Notes: generated from the letters alone by a model not told the origin. Positions 24,484 through 33,329 are shown, counted from the first letter of the stretch. The stretch: DNA of 44,772 nt from UBA8403 sp964455155 (GCA_964455155.1 CAYVYH010000004.1:1-44772); one strand, 5' to 3'. Numbers and translations are program-made.

Positions 24484-26115
24484 CTATCTTGAAAGTGATT
24501 GATAGTGTAATAACTCGAGTTGGCCCCCCTCTAGACGATAGATATACTTAAAGTACCGTGCAAGCGAGTGACAGTGAGTTACTAAAATGACGGTAGGTAC
24601 GGTTGCTAGCACGTGTTGCAACGACGTTTGGGCACCGACTTCATCCAAAGCGCCCAACGTCTCATCCAGAATTAATACCGCCGGTTGATAGCTTAAGCAG
24701 CGGGCTAAAAGGATACGTTGCTTTTCTCCACTGCTCAGCTGCTTTCCTGTGGGATAATGCAAGCGTTCTTTGAGGTAGCCTAAAGGCGCTTCTTGTATTG
24801 TATCTAACGGTAAATTATCAGCAATAGTGCCACTGATCAAGGTTGCTTCTTGGTCTACAAAATGCACGTACCGGCCAATAGTGGCAAGTGGTAGTTGCCG
24901 AAAAGATCTCCCCCATAACAATATTTCCCCTTCTTGGGGCTGATAAATGCCGGCGAGCAAGTGACAAAGTGTGCTTTTCCCTGTACCTGATGAACCTATG
25001 ATAGCTACCTTATCACCTTGGTAAATGTCCAAAGAAAGTCCCTGTAAGATGGCGGTGCCGCGCTCTTCATAAGCAAAAGACACGTTGCATACTTGAAGGA
25101 GAGGGGTAGTAGGTGCAGGTTGAGGTGGCTCCAAGGATGTATCAGCAGTGTGCTCCGGTAAAGCCAGTAATTCCAGCACTTTTCGTAGGTCTATGACACT
25201 ACTAAATAATCTTCGGAGCTGACTTGTGATGTTGGCCACCTGTTTGTGTATAGACGAGGCGTATCGTTCGATGATGATAAAGTCTTCCCAAGAAAGTGCC
25301 CCCCCTCGTAGCAAAAATACGAGATGTATAATAAGTCCGCCCCTGACGATGGAAAACCAGGTGACTTGCACGAGTGGTATCTTGTATCGCAGTAGGTTAT
25401 TGCGTAACCAGCCTTGTTCTTCTGCATCAAACAACGCTGATAGTCGTGTTCTTTCTTCTTCTAGATGAAATCTGTAAAATTTGGTGTTGCGTAAGCTATC
25501 AGTCATGGCGGTGTGTACTTGGTCCGTGGTTTCCCAGCATTGGCGACGTAACTTTAGAAAGTTGCGCATGCCGACATACACGTAACCATAGATAAGTACT
25601 ACTAGTGGTGAGAAATACCACGTACTGCGGTGCACATGAAACATGGCTATCGAGAATGCGCCAATATTGAATAAGGCTGGGAAAATATTAACGAAGGATA
25701 TGTCCATAAAGCTTTGAACGCTTTGCGCTACGCGCGTGCTGGCGCTGAGTATTTCCGTGATGCCATATGCCTCCCAGGACGGCAATGGCACTTGGTGTAG
25801 CTTCATGACGATACGCATGCGGATGTTGCGAATGGCTCGGTTGATGACCGGGAAAAAGACAATGGCGCGTAGATAGCCAAGTGTCCCGTGAGCGTACCAA
25901 CAAAGTAGTAGTAAGGTGATGCGTAGGAGTATGGTCACGGTGCCTAGCTCCTGGTAGTGCTTGAGCAGATGACCAAATAGCCAAGGTGCGGTTGTTTGTG
26001 CCAGCGTGTTAAGCACAATAATGCCTAAAGTACCCATGGTTGCTAGGCGAACTGCCCTGCTCTTCCACAAAAATGGGAATACCAGGAGAAAAGCCTGTCG
26101 AAACAATTTGTGCAT
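24484..26115 (-). CDS. Short ABC exporter, Atm1/HMT1-like in its membrane domain
   Basis: This is a half-transporter of 543 residues, shorter than the two other exporters here. Around residues 90-210 the membrane domain (INRAIRNIRMRIVMKLHQV, NIFPALFNIGAFSIAMF, TDSLRNTKFYRF) resembles the Atm1/HMT1 group, which exports glutathione- or sulfur-linked compounds; this is a by-eye resemblance. The ATPase domain has Walker A GSSGTGKST, a Q-loop equivalent HFVDQEATL, signature LSSGEKQRILLARCL, Walker B VLILDETLGALD and His in LVTHCHSLA. The helical subdomain between Q-loop and signature is abbreviated, and the signature again has Ser for the second Gly. uvrB follows directly. No promoter element was recognised upstream. 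Confidence 0.8.
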   Translation of the reverse strand: MHKLFRQAFLLVFPFLWKSRAVRLATMGTLGIIVLNTLAQTTAPWLFGHLLKHYQELGTVTILLRITLLLLCWYAHGTLGYLRAIVFFPVINRAIRNIRMRIVMKLHQVPLPSWEAYGITEILSASTRVAQSVQSFMDISFVNIFPALFNIGAFSIAMFHVHRSTWYFSPLVVLIYGYVYVGMRNFLKLRRQCWETTDQVHTAMTDSLRNTKFYRFHLEEERTRLSALFDAEEQGWLRNNLLRYKIPLVQVTWFSIVRGGLIIHLVFLLRGGALSWEDFIIIERYASSIHKQVANITSQLRRLFSSVIDLRKVLELLALPEHTADTSLEPPQPAPTTPLLQVCNVSFAYEERGTAILQGLSLDIYQGDKVAIIGSSGTGKSTLCHLLAGIYQPQEGEILLWGRSFRQLPLATIGRYVHFVDQEATLISGTIADNLPLDTIQEAPLGYLKERLHYPTGKQLSSGEKQRILLARCLSYQPAVLILDETLGALDEVGAQTSLQHVLATVPTVILVTHCHSLARYFKYIYRLEGGQLELLHYQSLSR

Positions 26116-26390
26116 ATGGACCGTGTAGGTTGTCGTTTCTAGTCTAAAATTAGTGTTTTTGATTGGGGACGGAGTACTACTTCTTGTCTACCACACAAAA
26201 AATAACTTTCGTGGCTACCCAGTCGGTCTTCTGTTTGTTAAACCAGTGTCTCCCATCCCAAGGTGGACTATGGTATAAATTACCCTTTCTTAAGATTCGC
26301 CTAGGCATGTGTAATCTCTCACATCGTTGAGTGAGGCATGGTGCTCAAGGAAGTAGCACAGGCATAAGACATGCACGATAATGTAGGGAA
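26116..26390. other. Divergent intergenic stretch without recognised content
   Basis: Together with the elements at 26391-26613 this forms a 498-bp spacer between the divergent ABC exporter and leucine dehydrogenase genes. No gene, RNA or recognisable remnant was found in either strand. Confidence 0.5.
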
Positions 26391-26444
26391 GTGCGGGTAT
26401 ACAGGTTGATCGTACTTTGATCTTTGAATACGATGTGCCCGCAT
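26391..26444. other. Nested inverted repeats upstream of leucine dehydrogenase
   Basis: The outer arms GTGCGGG (26391-26397) and CCCGCAT (26438-26444) pair with one G-U. The inner arms ATCGTA (26409-26414) and TACGAT (26429-26434) pair perfectly inside. A short T-run (AAATTTTT) follows. It may be a terminator-like structure or a protein-binding site; it lies upstream of the predicted promoter, so it is unlikely to be an mRNA leader. Confidence 0.35.
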
Positions 26445-26584
26445 CAAATTTTTGGTCCTAGACTTGAGTTGCGTAGTCTGATACTCTTGTCATGAGGAAT
26501 ACATGCAACAAAGAGCCATGGAAATAACCTAATGCCTTCGTTTCCTAACGAAATGCGTGTACGATGGGATTTTCTATAAATCCG

Positions 26585-26592
26585 TATCTTCG
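26585..26592 (+). promoter_or_regulatory. Putative -7 element of the leucine dehydrogenase gene
   Basis: TATCTTCG matches the relaxed TAnnTTYG form of the Bacteroidota -7 element and is followed by GCCTCC, with the ATG 21 nt downstream. No clear -33 TTG was found. A small palindrome TTCGTT-TCCT-AACGAA lies just upstream (about 26538-26553). Confidence 0.45.
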
Positions 26593-26613
26593 CCTCCTAA
26601 ACATTTTACTTAA

Positions 26614-27735
26614 ATGAAATTAGAAGCCGTGGAAGTTAACAATACTCCCCAGAGCCTAGGGACTTTTCAATCTGTTTTTGGTAGCATGGTCCCGGGAGAT
26701 CATGAGCAGGTTGTTTATTGCTACGACAAAGTCACTGGTCTCAAGGCTATCATTGCCATTCACAACACCGTTCTTGGCCCTGCTCTAGGTGGCACGCGTA
26801 TTTGGAGCTATGCTCATGACGAGGATGCGTTAATTGACGCGCTGAGACTCTCAAAAGGCATGACTTACAAAGCGGCCTTGGCAAACCTGCAACTAGGTGG
26901 CGGCAAAGCAGTGATTGTGGGCGATGTCCGCCGAATAAAAACTGAAGCGTTGTTGCGAAGGTACGGTCAGTTTGTTGATACGTTACATGGTAAGTATATC
27001 ACTGGGCCTGATGTGAATACTGACATGCATGACATGACAGTCATTGCCCGGGAGACTCAGTACGTACAGTCCTTGCCTGGTGTACAGGGTGGAAGTGACG
27101 ACCCGTCTCCTTTTACAGCATATGGCACCTATTTAGGTATCAAAGCGGCTGTGAAGAAAGCGTACGGTATTGATCACTTGAAGGGTAAAAAAATTGGTGT
27201 GGAGGGCGTAGGAAAAGTGGGTGCGTATCTGGTAGCGCACTTGTGTAAGGAAGACGCTCAAGTTTATGTCACCGATGTAGTACCGGAGCGGTTAAATGCC
27301 ATTGCTCGATCTCACCGTGTGCACGTTGTACAGCCTGACACGTTTTATGATTTGCCCATGGATGTATACGCTCCTTGTGCGTTGGGTGCCACACTCAATG
27401 ATGCTACCATTGCTCGGCTTCGTTGCAAGATTGTTGCAGGTGCTGCCAACAACCAGTTAGAAGACGGACAGCGTCACGGTCGTTTATTATTTGACCAAGG
27501 GATGGTGTACGTCCCTGATTTTCTGATCAATGCCGGGGGGCTTATTAACATTCACACCGATCTCTACCACACTTACAGCCGCGAGCTAGCTTACCAGCAC
27601 ACCGAAGCTATCTATGATACTTGTCTGGGAGTGCTTAACAGATCGGAAAAAGAAAAAATTCCCCCATTGGTAGTTGCTGAGCAGCTGGCGGAAGAAAGGA
27701 TCCATGATGTTCAAAGTGCTCGCCCTCGTGTATAG
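26614..27735 (+). CDS. Leucine dehydrogenase (Glu/Leu/Phe/Val dehydrogenase family)
   Basis: This is an NAD-dependent amino-acid dehydrogenase that deaminates branched-chain amino acids to 2-oxo acids and ammonia. The N-terminal substrate domain has GPALGGTRIW, then LSKGMTYKAALANLQLGGGKAV, with the substrate-binding and catalytic lysines (GGGKAV near residue 92). DVNTDMHDM follows. The C-terminal Rossmann domain shows GVEGVGKVGAYLVAHL and a following acidic residue in VYVTDV. DFLINAGGLIN near residue 305 is typical of the leucine dehydrogenase branch. At 373 residues the size fits. It may feed amino-acid catabolism or branched-chain precursor supply; phenylalanine or valine specificity cannot be excluded. 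Confidence 0.9.
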   Translation: MKLEAVEVNNTPQSLGTFQSVFGSMVPGDHEQVVYCYDKVTGLKAIIAIHNTVLGPALGGTRIWSYAHDEDALIDALRLSKGMTYKAALANLQLGGGKAVIVGDVRRIKTEALLRRYGQFVDTLHGKYITGPDVNTDMHDMTVIARETQYVQSLPGVQGGSDDPSPFTAYGTYLGIKAAVKKAYGIDHLKGKKIGVEGVGKVGAYLVAHLCKEDAQVYVTDVVPERLNAIARSHRVHVVQPDTFYDLPMDVYAPCALGATLNDATIARLRCKIVAGAANNQLEDGQRHGRLLFDQGMVYVPDFLINAGGLINIHTDLYHTYSRELAYQHTEAIYDTCLGVLNRSEKEKIPPLVVAEQLAEERIHDVQSARPRV

Positions 27736-27792
27736 GTGATGCGCACTAAATGCTAACCTTAATTTATAACTATACATCTTTGTAACATTGTC

Positions 27793-28965
27793 TTGACAGA
27801 GCCCCCGTTACTTAATCGCAGATTTATACGCCTTCAGGCAGTACAGCGTCTCTATGCCTTCTACGTATGTAAAAAAGCTAACCATGCTTGGGCGTTGGAC
27901 CAAATACGTGATAGTTTCATGCCTGATGTATTTGCTGATCCGCCAATAGCCAAGGATCAGTTAGAGCAAGAAGCACAGCAAGCCATGGCTATGTTTGTGA
28001 ATTCTACAAAGTCCCTATCCCCTGCTCATACTTCCCTTGAGCCGCCCAGCAGCCGTGTTGACGCAGCGGTGGCACGTACACTTGCTAGTTACCAATATGA
28101 ATTGGCCAAAGATGTGCGTAGGCTTGAAGAGGGGTTACAAGAGGCAGTGGTAAAGATTAATCAAGCGTGCATACGCATTTGGCAATTGCTTGTTGAATGG
28201 GTACGTATTGCCCAAAAACAATTGGAAAGGCCTAAATCGCCCCAGCAGTATGCCCCGCTCGTATCAGTGTGGCTATCTCATAGCCACGTGCTGCGGCACA
28301 TACAAAGCGATGGGGAATTGACCAAGTTGGTACAACAAGAAGCCGTTGGATGGGGAGATCATCTGCCTTTGGTAGTGAGTTGGTACAATCAGCTTATCAA
28401 GAAAGGGCTGGCCGTACAATACCGGCTTGCACACCCAATAACCCCGGACCAAGATCAGCAACTTTTGAAATGGCTTCTTGAGGACACGGTCCTAGGTGAG
28501 GAGGCCATCCAGTCTTTTTTCAGTGACTTAGATCTGCAATGGTCAATTCACAAGCGTATTGTAAAGAGGGTGGTGCGTCAAGGCCTATCGCAATGCATAA
28601 AAAATTCAGAGAAAGGCTGTAGTTCGAGTCTACTTGATTTATCTGCCCACTGGGAGCAGGAACAGTGTTTTTACACTAATTTGGTACGTAAAACGCTTCA
28701 GAAAGATGAGGAATTGGAAGACCTCATTGCAAAAAAATCAGAAAATTGGGCACTCGACCGTATCATGTTATTGGACAAGACCATCATCAAGCTTGCCCTA
28801 TGCGAGATGATACACTTTCCCCACATCCCTACCAAGGTCTCTATCAATGAGTACATAGATTTATCCAGGATCTACAGTATGCCCCAGAGTAGTCAATTTG
28901 TTAATGGGCTGCTGGATGCTGTCGCGGCTACGCTATCCACCAAAGGGGCTAGTACGGAAACTTAA
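27793..28965 (+). CDS. nusB: Transcription antitermination factor NusB (long Bacteroidota form)
   Basis: NusB with NusE (S10) promotes antitermination on rRNA operons. The first residues LNRRFIRLQAVQRLYAFYVCKK match the Bacteroidota NusB start, and the canonical NusB core occupies the C-terminal part (NWALDRIMLLDKTIIKLALCEMIHF, PTKVSINEYIDLSRIY, FVNGLLDAV). About 200 residues of helical, poorly conserved sequence separate the two, giving 390 residues against about 140 in Proteobacteria. The start must be TTG at 27793, as no in-frame ATG is nearby. A -7-like CATCTTTG lies about 10 nt upstream, so the leader would be very short. It opens the nusB-ytxH-yajC-ybbR operon. Confidence 0.9.
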   Translation: MTEPPLLNRRFIRLQAVQRLYAFYVCKKANHAWALDQIRDSFMPDVFADPPIAKDQLEQEAQQAMAMFVNSTKSLSPAHTSLEPPSSRVDAAVARTLASYQYELAKDVRRLEEGLQEAVVKINQACIRIWQLLVEWVRIAQKQLERPKSPQQYAPLVSVWLSHSHVLRHIQSDGELTKLVQQEAVGWGDHLPLVVSWYNQLIKKGLAVQYRLAHPITPDQDQQLLKWLLEDTVLGEEAIQSFFSDLDLQWSIHKRIVKRVVRQGLSQCIKNSEKGCSSSLLDLSAHWEQEQCFYTNLVRKTLQKDEELEDLIAKKSENWALDRIMLLDKTIIKLALCEMIHFPHIPTKVSINEYIDLSRIYSMPQSSQFVNGLLDAVAATLSTKGASTET

Positions 28966-28992
28966 AATTTTGTATAATAGTCTCAAAAAAGC

Positions 28993-29286
28993 ATGCGTAA
29001 AAATTCGATCAGTATCTTGGCTCTTCTTCTGGGTATGGCCGTGGGGGTTGTTGGAGGGGTTCTTTTTGCACCTGCCAGAGGCTCCAGCGTTAGAAAAATA
29101 CTTAGTTACAGGGTCAAGAGCTATTTAGAAAAGCTGCAAGAATTACTTAAAACACTATCTCAAACCGAAGTCGTTGTGTCAACCCAGGCAAAAACTGCTG
29201 GGCAAGAAGTTATCGACGAAACCATCAGTAAGGCCAAGCTGCTTCTACAAGAAGCGAACGAGTTAGCGGCGCAGATAGAGCAATGA
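28993..29286 (+). CDS. YtxH-like small membrane protein
   Basis: The N-terminus is one hydrophobic glycine-rich segment (ISILALLLGMAVGVVGGVLFAPARGSS, residues 5-31), in which the ending FAPxxG is the hallmark of YtxH/gas-vesicle-like small proteins. The rest is an amphipathic, charged helix rich in K, E, Q and L with no Cys. The function of the family is not established; a stress or envelope role is usually suggested. It sits 27 bp after nusB and 68 bp before yajC, in the order common in Bacteroidota. Confidence 0.75.
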   Translation: MRKNSISILALLLGMAVGVVGGVLFAPARGSSVRKILSYRVKSYLEKLQELLKTLSQTEVVVSTQAKTAGQEVIDETISKAKLLLQEANELAAQIEQ

Positions 29287-29354
29287 ACAACTAGGCAAGC
29301 GTCTGCTTAAGAACCGTACTTTTTTTACCTTTTCATTTAAATTTATCTGGCGAT

Positions 29355-29675
29355 ATGCTCAATTCTCTACTTCTGGATGCATCAGTCACTTCAGGAAACC
29401 CCTATCAGCAATATATCCTGATAGGCGGTATGCTGTTAGTCTTCTACTTTTTTATGGTCAGGCCACAACAGAAGCGCAAGAAAGAACAACTCACCTTCTT
29501 AGAGAACATTAAAAAGGGAGATCATGTGGTTACCATTGGGGGTATTCATGGTAAGGTGTATGATGTGTCAGATAGTACGCTGACCTTAGAGATAGATAGC
29601 AGAGGTTCTAAGATTACGGTTGCAAGGGGGGCTATTTCTCCGGACTCTACCAAGCAGCACAGGCAAAAGCAATAG
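29355..29675 (+). CDS. yajC: Preprotein translocase subunit YajC
   Basis: YajC is the small inner-membrane subunit that associates with SecDF. One membrane segment is seen (ILIGGMLLVFYFFMVRPQQKRKKE, residues 22-45) with the hallmark MVRPQQKR, followed by the cytoplasmic beta-rich part (NIKKGDHVVTIGGIHGKVYDV). The size is normal. It follows the YtxH-like gene and precedes the YbbR-like gene on the same strand. Confidence 0.95.
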   Translation: MLNSLLLDASVTSGNPYQQYILIGGMLLVFYFFMVRPQQKRKKEQLTFLENIKKGDHVVTIGGIHGKVYDVSDSTLTLEIDSRGSKITVARGAISPDSTKQHRQKQ

Positions 29676-29697
29676 ACGCATGCTTTAAGCAGTGATC

Positions 29698-30013
29698 ATG
29701 GTATTAGCGAGAAAACCTAAATGGAGAACTACTTTCCTGTGCATCGGTGGTGCTGTGGTGTTTTGGATGCTTAATGCCCTCGATAAAGTGTACACGACCA
29801 ACATTAGTTGTCCTGTCGTCTTTGTTATGGACGAGTCTAGGCTGTCTTTTGTCAAGGTACCTCCGTCAACTATGCACCTTGAGGTAAGCGGTAGAGGCTG
29901 GAGCTTGTTAAGATACCTTCTCCACCTTAATGTGCAGTCCGTCGAGTTGCCCGTTACTCAAATTTCCAAGAGAGGGCGTATCGAAAGTGAGACCCTGCGT
30001 CTTGTCTTTGACG
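29698..30013 (+). CDS. YbbR-like domain protein, cut by assembly gap (partial)
   Basis: Only the N-terminal 105 residues are present before the gap. A basic start and one membrane segment (TTFLCIGGAVVFWMLNAL) are followed by a YbbR-type beta domain (YTTNISCPVVF, MHLEVSGRGWSLLRYLL, VQSVELPVTQI). YbbR-like proteins in Firmicutes (CdaR) regulate the diadenylate cyclase CdaA; in Bacteroidota a YbbR gene after yajC is common and its role is unclear. An upstream in-frame GTG at 29692 is possible. What follows the gap (30114 onward) cannot be confirmed as its C-terminus. Confidence 0.7.
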
Positions 30014-30113
30014 NNNNNNNNNNNNNNNNNNNNNNNNNNNNNNNNNNNNNNNNNNNNNNNNNNNNNNNNNNNNNNNNNNNNNNNNNNNNNNNNNNNNNNN
30101 NNNNNNNNNNNNN
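30014..30113. other. Assembly gap (100 N)
   Basis: This second run of exactly 100 N interrupts the YbbR-like gene. The remaining length of that gene and any following gene (coaE commonly follows in this phylum) may be lost in it. The 55 bp between the gap and the permease stop hold nothing recognisable. Confidence 0.99.
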
Positions 30114-30168
30114 GCAACTCGCCCCTTACGAATCGTTTTTATTAGACACTGGTGTGCTTAGGTATATG

Positions 30169-31329
30169 TCACTTCATACGACCTAGTATAAGTGCATGCA
30201 TGGTTGCCCGTATCACTGGATTTACTGAGATGGCCAATACGATCGACACACCAAGTCCTACGAGTGCATGTTGCAAATCCTTCCTGATGAATTTAAGACT
30301 CTTTCGTAGCGCCTTATTACGCTTCTTCTTTTTCTTTTTAGACAGACTAATAGCTAGCTCTCTGCCGGCTAGCAAACCTATGAATACCCAAGTAGTACTC
30401 ATGGGTAGGTTATTCAAGTTTTTGAAATAAAAAAGAATAGACATGTAAACAAGGTCTACGAGCGTAGCCGCCCTAACATCTGCAATTCCTGCTTTTTCAT
30501 TGACTAGCTGTTGCATGCGATCTCCTCTTAAATAAAAGAGGATGCCTATACCCGAAAAGATCAACCCGATAAACATAAAGAGCGCTAACACGTCCAGCTT
30601 GCGGGGAAGAAATACGGCAATATTAGATGCATCTTGCATGAGCCAGACTGACCAAAGTAGGCCACTGGTGATCCATTGTAGGACTGTCCAGCCTAGTCCA
30701 GGCTTATTCTTGAAGTGCCGATCCACAAGTCTAGACGTAAAATGCCAAACCACGATAGCCAGAAAGAAGGCAATCAAGTAGCCATATAAGCTCTTTTGAA
30801 GGATGCTGAACATGGCATCGGCATCGGTAGCAAAAACATTTAAGAGTAGGAAGGTTGTAGATACAGGAATACGCATGCGCGTCAGTATGAGCAGCGCTAT
30901 AGGAGCACAGAGCTGCAAAAAGCTAAAGGTTTGTGGTGCTTCAGAGAACCCTTTTTCTGTGAGTCTTTGATAGCTTACATCTCCGTCATAGGTCACCCAA
31001 CTGTAGATCACGGTACCGACGAAAATAATGCCTATAAACAGCCACAAATGCCACCACTTCCTGTGCGCATTAGAAGCCATAAAGGTGCCTATGGTCTGAA
31101 TACTGTCGTTGGCAATAGCTGAATAGCCGGCCAGAGAAAATCCAAACCACATAGCAATGTTGGGATAAGGAACCACAAGTCTGCAGAGTAATAGTAGCAC
31201 GAAGATAAGACCAAGAAAATCTTGCTCTTTTTTAGTGACATCGAATATTCGGTAGGTGACTTTCAACAACCGTTGTTGTCTGACTTTCCCACTAAAGGCT
31301 TTCTCAGTTTTGCTGCTATCTAACTTCAT
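30169..31329 (-). CDS. PiT-like integral membrane permease
   Basis: A polytopic membrane protein of 386 residues with about nine hydrophobic segments. The sequence FGFSLAGYSAIANDSIQTIG near residue 62 resembles the GxNDxxNxxG motif of PiT phosphate transporters in altered form. A long basic cytoplasmic stretch (SKKKKKKRNKALRKSLKF) lies between segments near residue 340. Relatives in Bacteroidota are usually annotated as phosphate permease-like or as hypothetical proteins. An anion or ion transport role is inferred, but the substrate is unknown. It lies 48 bp downstream of an ABC exporter gene and is probably in the same operon. Confidence 0.6.
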   Translation of the reverse strand: MKLDSSKTEKAFSGKVRQQRLLKVTYRIFDVTKKEQDFLGLIFVLLLLCRLVVPYPNIAMWFGFSLAGYSAIANDSIQTIGTFMASNAHRKWWHLWLFIGIIFVGTVIYSWVTYDGDVSYQRLTEKGFSEAPQTFSFLQLCAPIALLILTRMRIPVSTTFLLLNVFATDADAMFSILQKSLYGYLIAFFLAIVVWHFTSRLVDRHFKNKPGLGWTVLQWITSGLLWSVWLMQDASNIAVFLPRKLDVLALFMFIGLIFSGIGILFYLRGDRMQQLVNEKAGIADVRAATLVDLVYMSILFYFKNLNNLPMSTTWVFIGLLAGRELAISLSKKKKKKRNKALRKSLKFIRKDLQHALVGLGVSIVLAISVNPVIRATMHALILGRMK

Positions 31330-31377
31330 AGGGCGTCGGCTTCAGAGAGATGCAGGTACAAGCCTTCTTGCTCATCG

Positions 31378-33156
31378 CTACTTTGCATACTGTTGTTGCT
31401 TGTACAATGTGTTGTACAGGCTTTTTCGTGCCAAAAGGCTTTCATGGGTACCCTGCTCAACGAGTTTACCTGCCTCTAATACGAGAATGTGGTCAGCAAA
31501 TTGGGCAGAAAATACGCTGTGGGTGATGAAGAGTACGGCGCTTCCCTGCATAGCCTTCGCTATGTTACGCAGGATGTCACCTGCTGTTTTTGTGTCTACA
31601 GCAGAAAGACAATCGTCTAACACTAGGATCTTTGGAGTACGGACGAGTGCCCTAGCAGTAGTGATTCTCTGCTTTTGTCCACCAGAAAGCGTTGCCCCTC
31701 TTTCCCCTAACGTGGTTTCCATTTGTTTAGGAAACTGTTGAATCTCACCATATATGGCGGCTAATTGGGCTGCTTGTACGATCTGAAGATCAGTAGCCTC
31801 GGGCTGGCCCCATGCAATATTATTCTTGATCGTATCCGAAAAAAGCAATACGTCCTGTGGTACGTAGCCTAACTGCTGTCTAAGGTACGGAATGGCATAA
31901 TCCTGGATAGGAACCCCATCTATCGTAATGGAACCAGCAGTTGCATCATAAAGACGACAGATGAGGTGGGCAATCGTGGACTTACCTGCCCCTGTAGTAC
32001 CGATAATAGCTACCATCTTGCCTGCAGCCACCTCGAAATGCACGGATTGTAGTGCTTTGACATCTGAATTAGGATAAGTAAAACTCACGTTGTTGAAACA
32101 AATACGGCCTTTTATAGGATTATCGAGCGCTTTTTCTGAAAAAATAGGATTTTTTTCTTGCAGCAATTCATTGATTCTCTTTTGAGAGGCTGCAGCCTTT
32201 TGTACCAGAATATTGATCCAACTTATAGCAAATGTAGGCCATCCTAAGATATTACAGTACATGACGAACTCGGCAATATCACCTGGTTTGCACCTCCCTT
32301 TGATCACCTCTTGACCGCCTAAAAAAACTACTAGTACAGTTCCTAAGCCAATGATGCTTTTGACCACTGAGAAAAAAAGCGCATTGATGACAGATAAACG
32401 CAGGGATTGGGTCTTATAAGTGTTGCATGCCTCAGAAAAAACTTTGATAAATCCTGTTTCACGGGAAAAAGCCTGCAGTACCACGATACCAGAAAAAGAC
32501 TCTTGTACGAAAGTGGTTAGACGAGAGAGCTTGAGTTGTACGGTTGCAGCACGCTCTTGCATGAGCGTGCTTATATAATAAGCACCTGTTGTCGAGAGCA
32601 GTATAGGTAGGACGGCATAAAGTGTTAGGCGGATATTGATTGTAAGCATGTAAGGGATAAGCATCAGAAAAACAACAACCGTATTAAGTCCATACGTAAT
32701 GGCCGGCCCTAGGTACATGCCCACCTGGTGCACATCTTCTGAAATCCTTGCCATCAAATCACCTGTACTACTCCTCGTGTAAAAGCTCAAGGGGAGTGTT
32801 TGGTAATGGGCGTAGATCTCATTTTTAAGTGCGTACTCCACGCGTTTTCCTACTTCCATGATGATTCGGCGCGCTAGGAAGAGGAATAGCCCCCTCAGGA
32901 TAGCTGCCAGTAGCATCAGCCCACCGTAGGCGAACAACCCTTTGACTAGCTTCTCATACGTAGTTCTTTGGAGATGAGCATCAACTGAAACTTGGTAAGC
33001 TACTACACTTGTTCGTACCAATTCAAAAGCGTGCTTGATAAGGCGAGCGGGAATAATAGAGAAGGCACTGGCCAAGAGGGTAGCGGCAGTCCCTAAGATG
33101 AGTAGGTACTTATAGTGGCCTAAATACTTGTTGAGATGGCGTAACGCTCCCACCAT
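31378..33156 (-). CDS. ABC exporter, MsbA-like lipid flippase type
   Basis: This half-transporter has about six membrane segments in residues 1-310 and a complete ATPase domain. Walker A is GTTGAGKST, the Q-loop is GYVPQDVLLF, the signature LSGGQKQRITTARAL is canonical (unlike the two other exporters in this window), Walker B is ILVLDDCLSAVD, and His is in FITHSVFS. Walker B ends in two aspartates, with Asp instead of the usual Glu as catalytic base, as in some asymmetric exporters. The start is set at the ATG giving MVGALRHLNKYLGHYK, which fits the family N-terminus; the frame is open up to a TTG at 33228 that has no ribosome site. The permease gene follows. Confidence 0.87.
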   Translation of the reverse strand: MVGALRHLNKYLGHYKYLLILGTAATLLASAFSIIPARLIKHAFELVRTSVVAYQVSVDAHLQRTTYEKLVKGLFAYGGLMLLAAILRGLFLFLARRIIMEVGKRVEYALKNEIYAHYQTLPLSFYTRSSTGDLMARISEDVHQVGMYLGPAITYGLNTVVVFLMLIPYMLTINIRLTLYAVLPILLSTTGAYYISTLMQERAATVQLKLSRLTTFVQESFSGIVVLQAFSRETGFIKVFSEACNTYKTQSLRLSVINALFFSVVKSIIGLGTVLVVFLGGQEVIKGRCKPGDIAEFVMYCNILGWPTFAISWINILVQKAAASQKRINELLQEKNPIFSEKALDNPIKGRICFNNVSFTYPNSDVKALQSVHFEVAAGKMVAIIGTTGAGKSTIAHLICRLYDATAGSITIDGVPIQDYAIPYLRQQLGYVPQDVLLFSDTIKNNIAWGQPEATDLQIVQAAQLAAIYGEIQQFPKQMETTLGERGATLSGGQKQRITTARALVRTPKILVLDDCLSAVDTKTAGDILRNIAKAMQGSAVLFITHSVFSAQFADHILVLEAGKLVEQGTHESLLARKSLYNTLYKQQQYAK

Positions 33157-33329
33157 GAAAAGTGAAGTCTTCTTTCCGGTACCGGTATGTAAAGCAACAG
33201 AAAGCCTAACTTGTTTCAAAGCCCGCAAGCATTAAAGTGAATAAAAATATGGTCTAAGAAAACAACATGGCGTGAGACCTTGATCTCAGCACATCTTGTG
33301 TTGGTTAGCAGTACGTCACCTGTTTCGGT

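Noticed and set aside
30114..30186. Continuation of the YbbR-like frame after the second gap
   Set aside because: The frame depends on the arbitrary 100 N, and the residues overlap the 3' end of the convergent permease gene.
33157..33228. TTG-started 24-codon extension of the ABC exporter
   Set aside because: No ribosome site, and the ATG at 33156 gives the family-like N-terminus.
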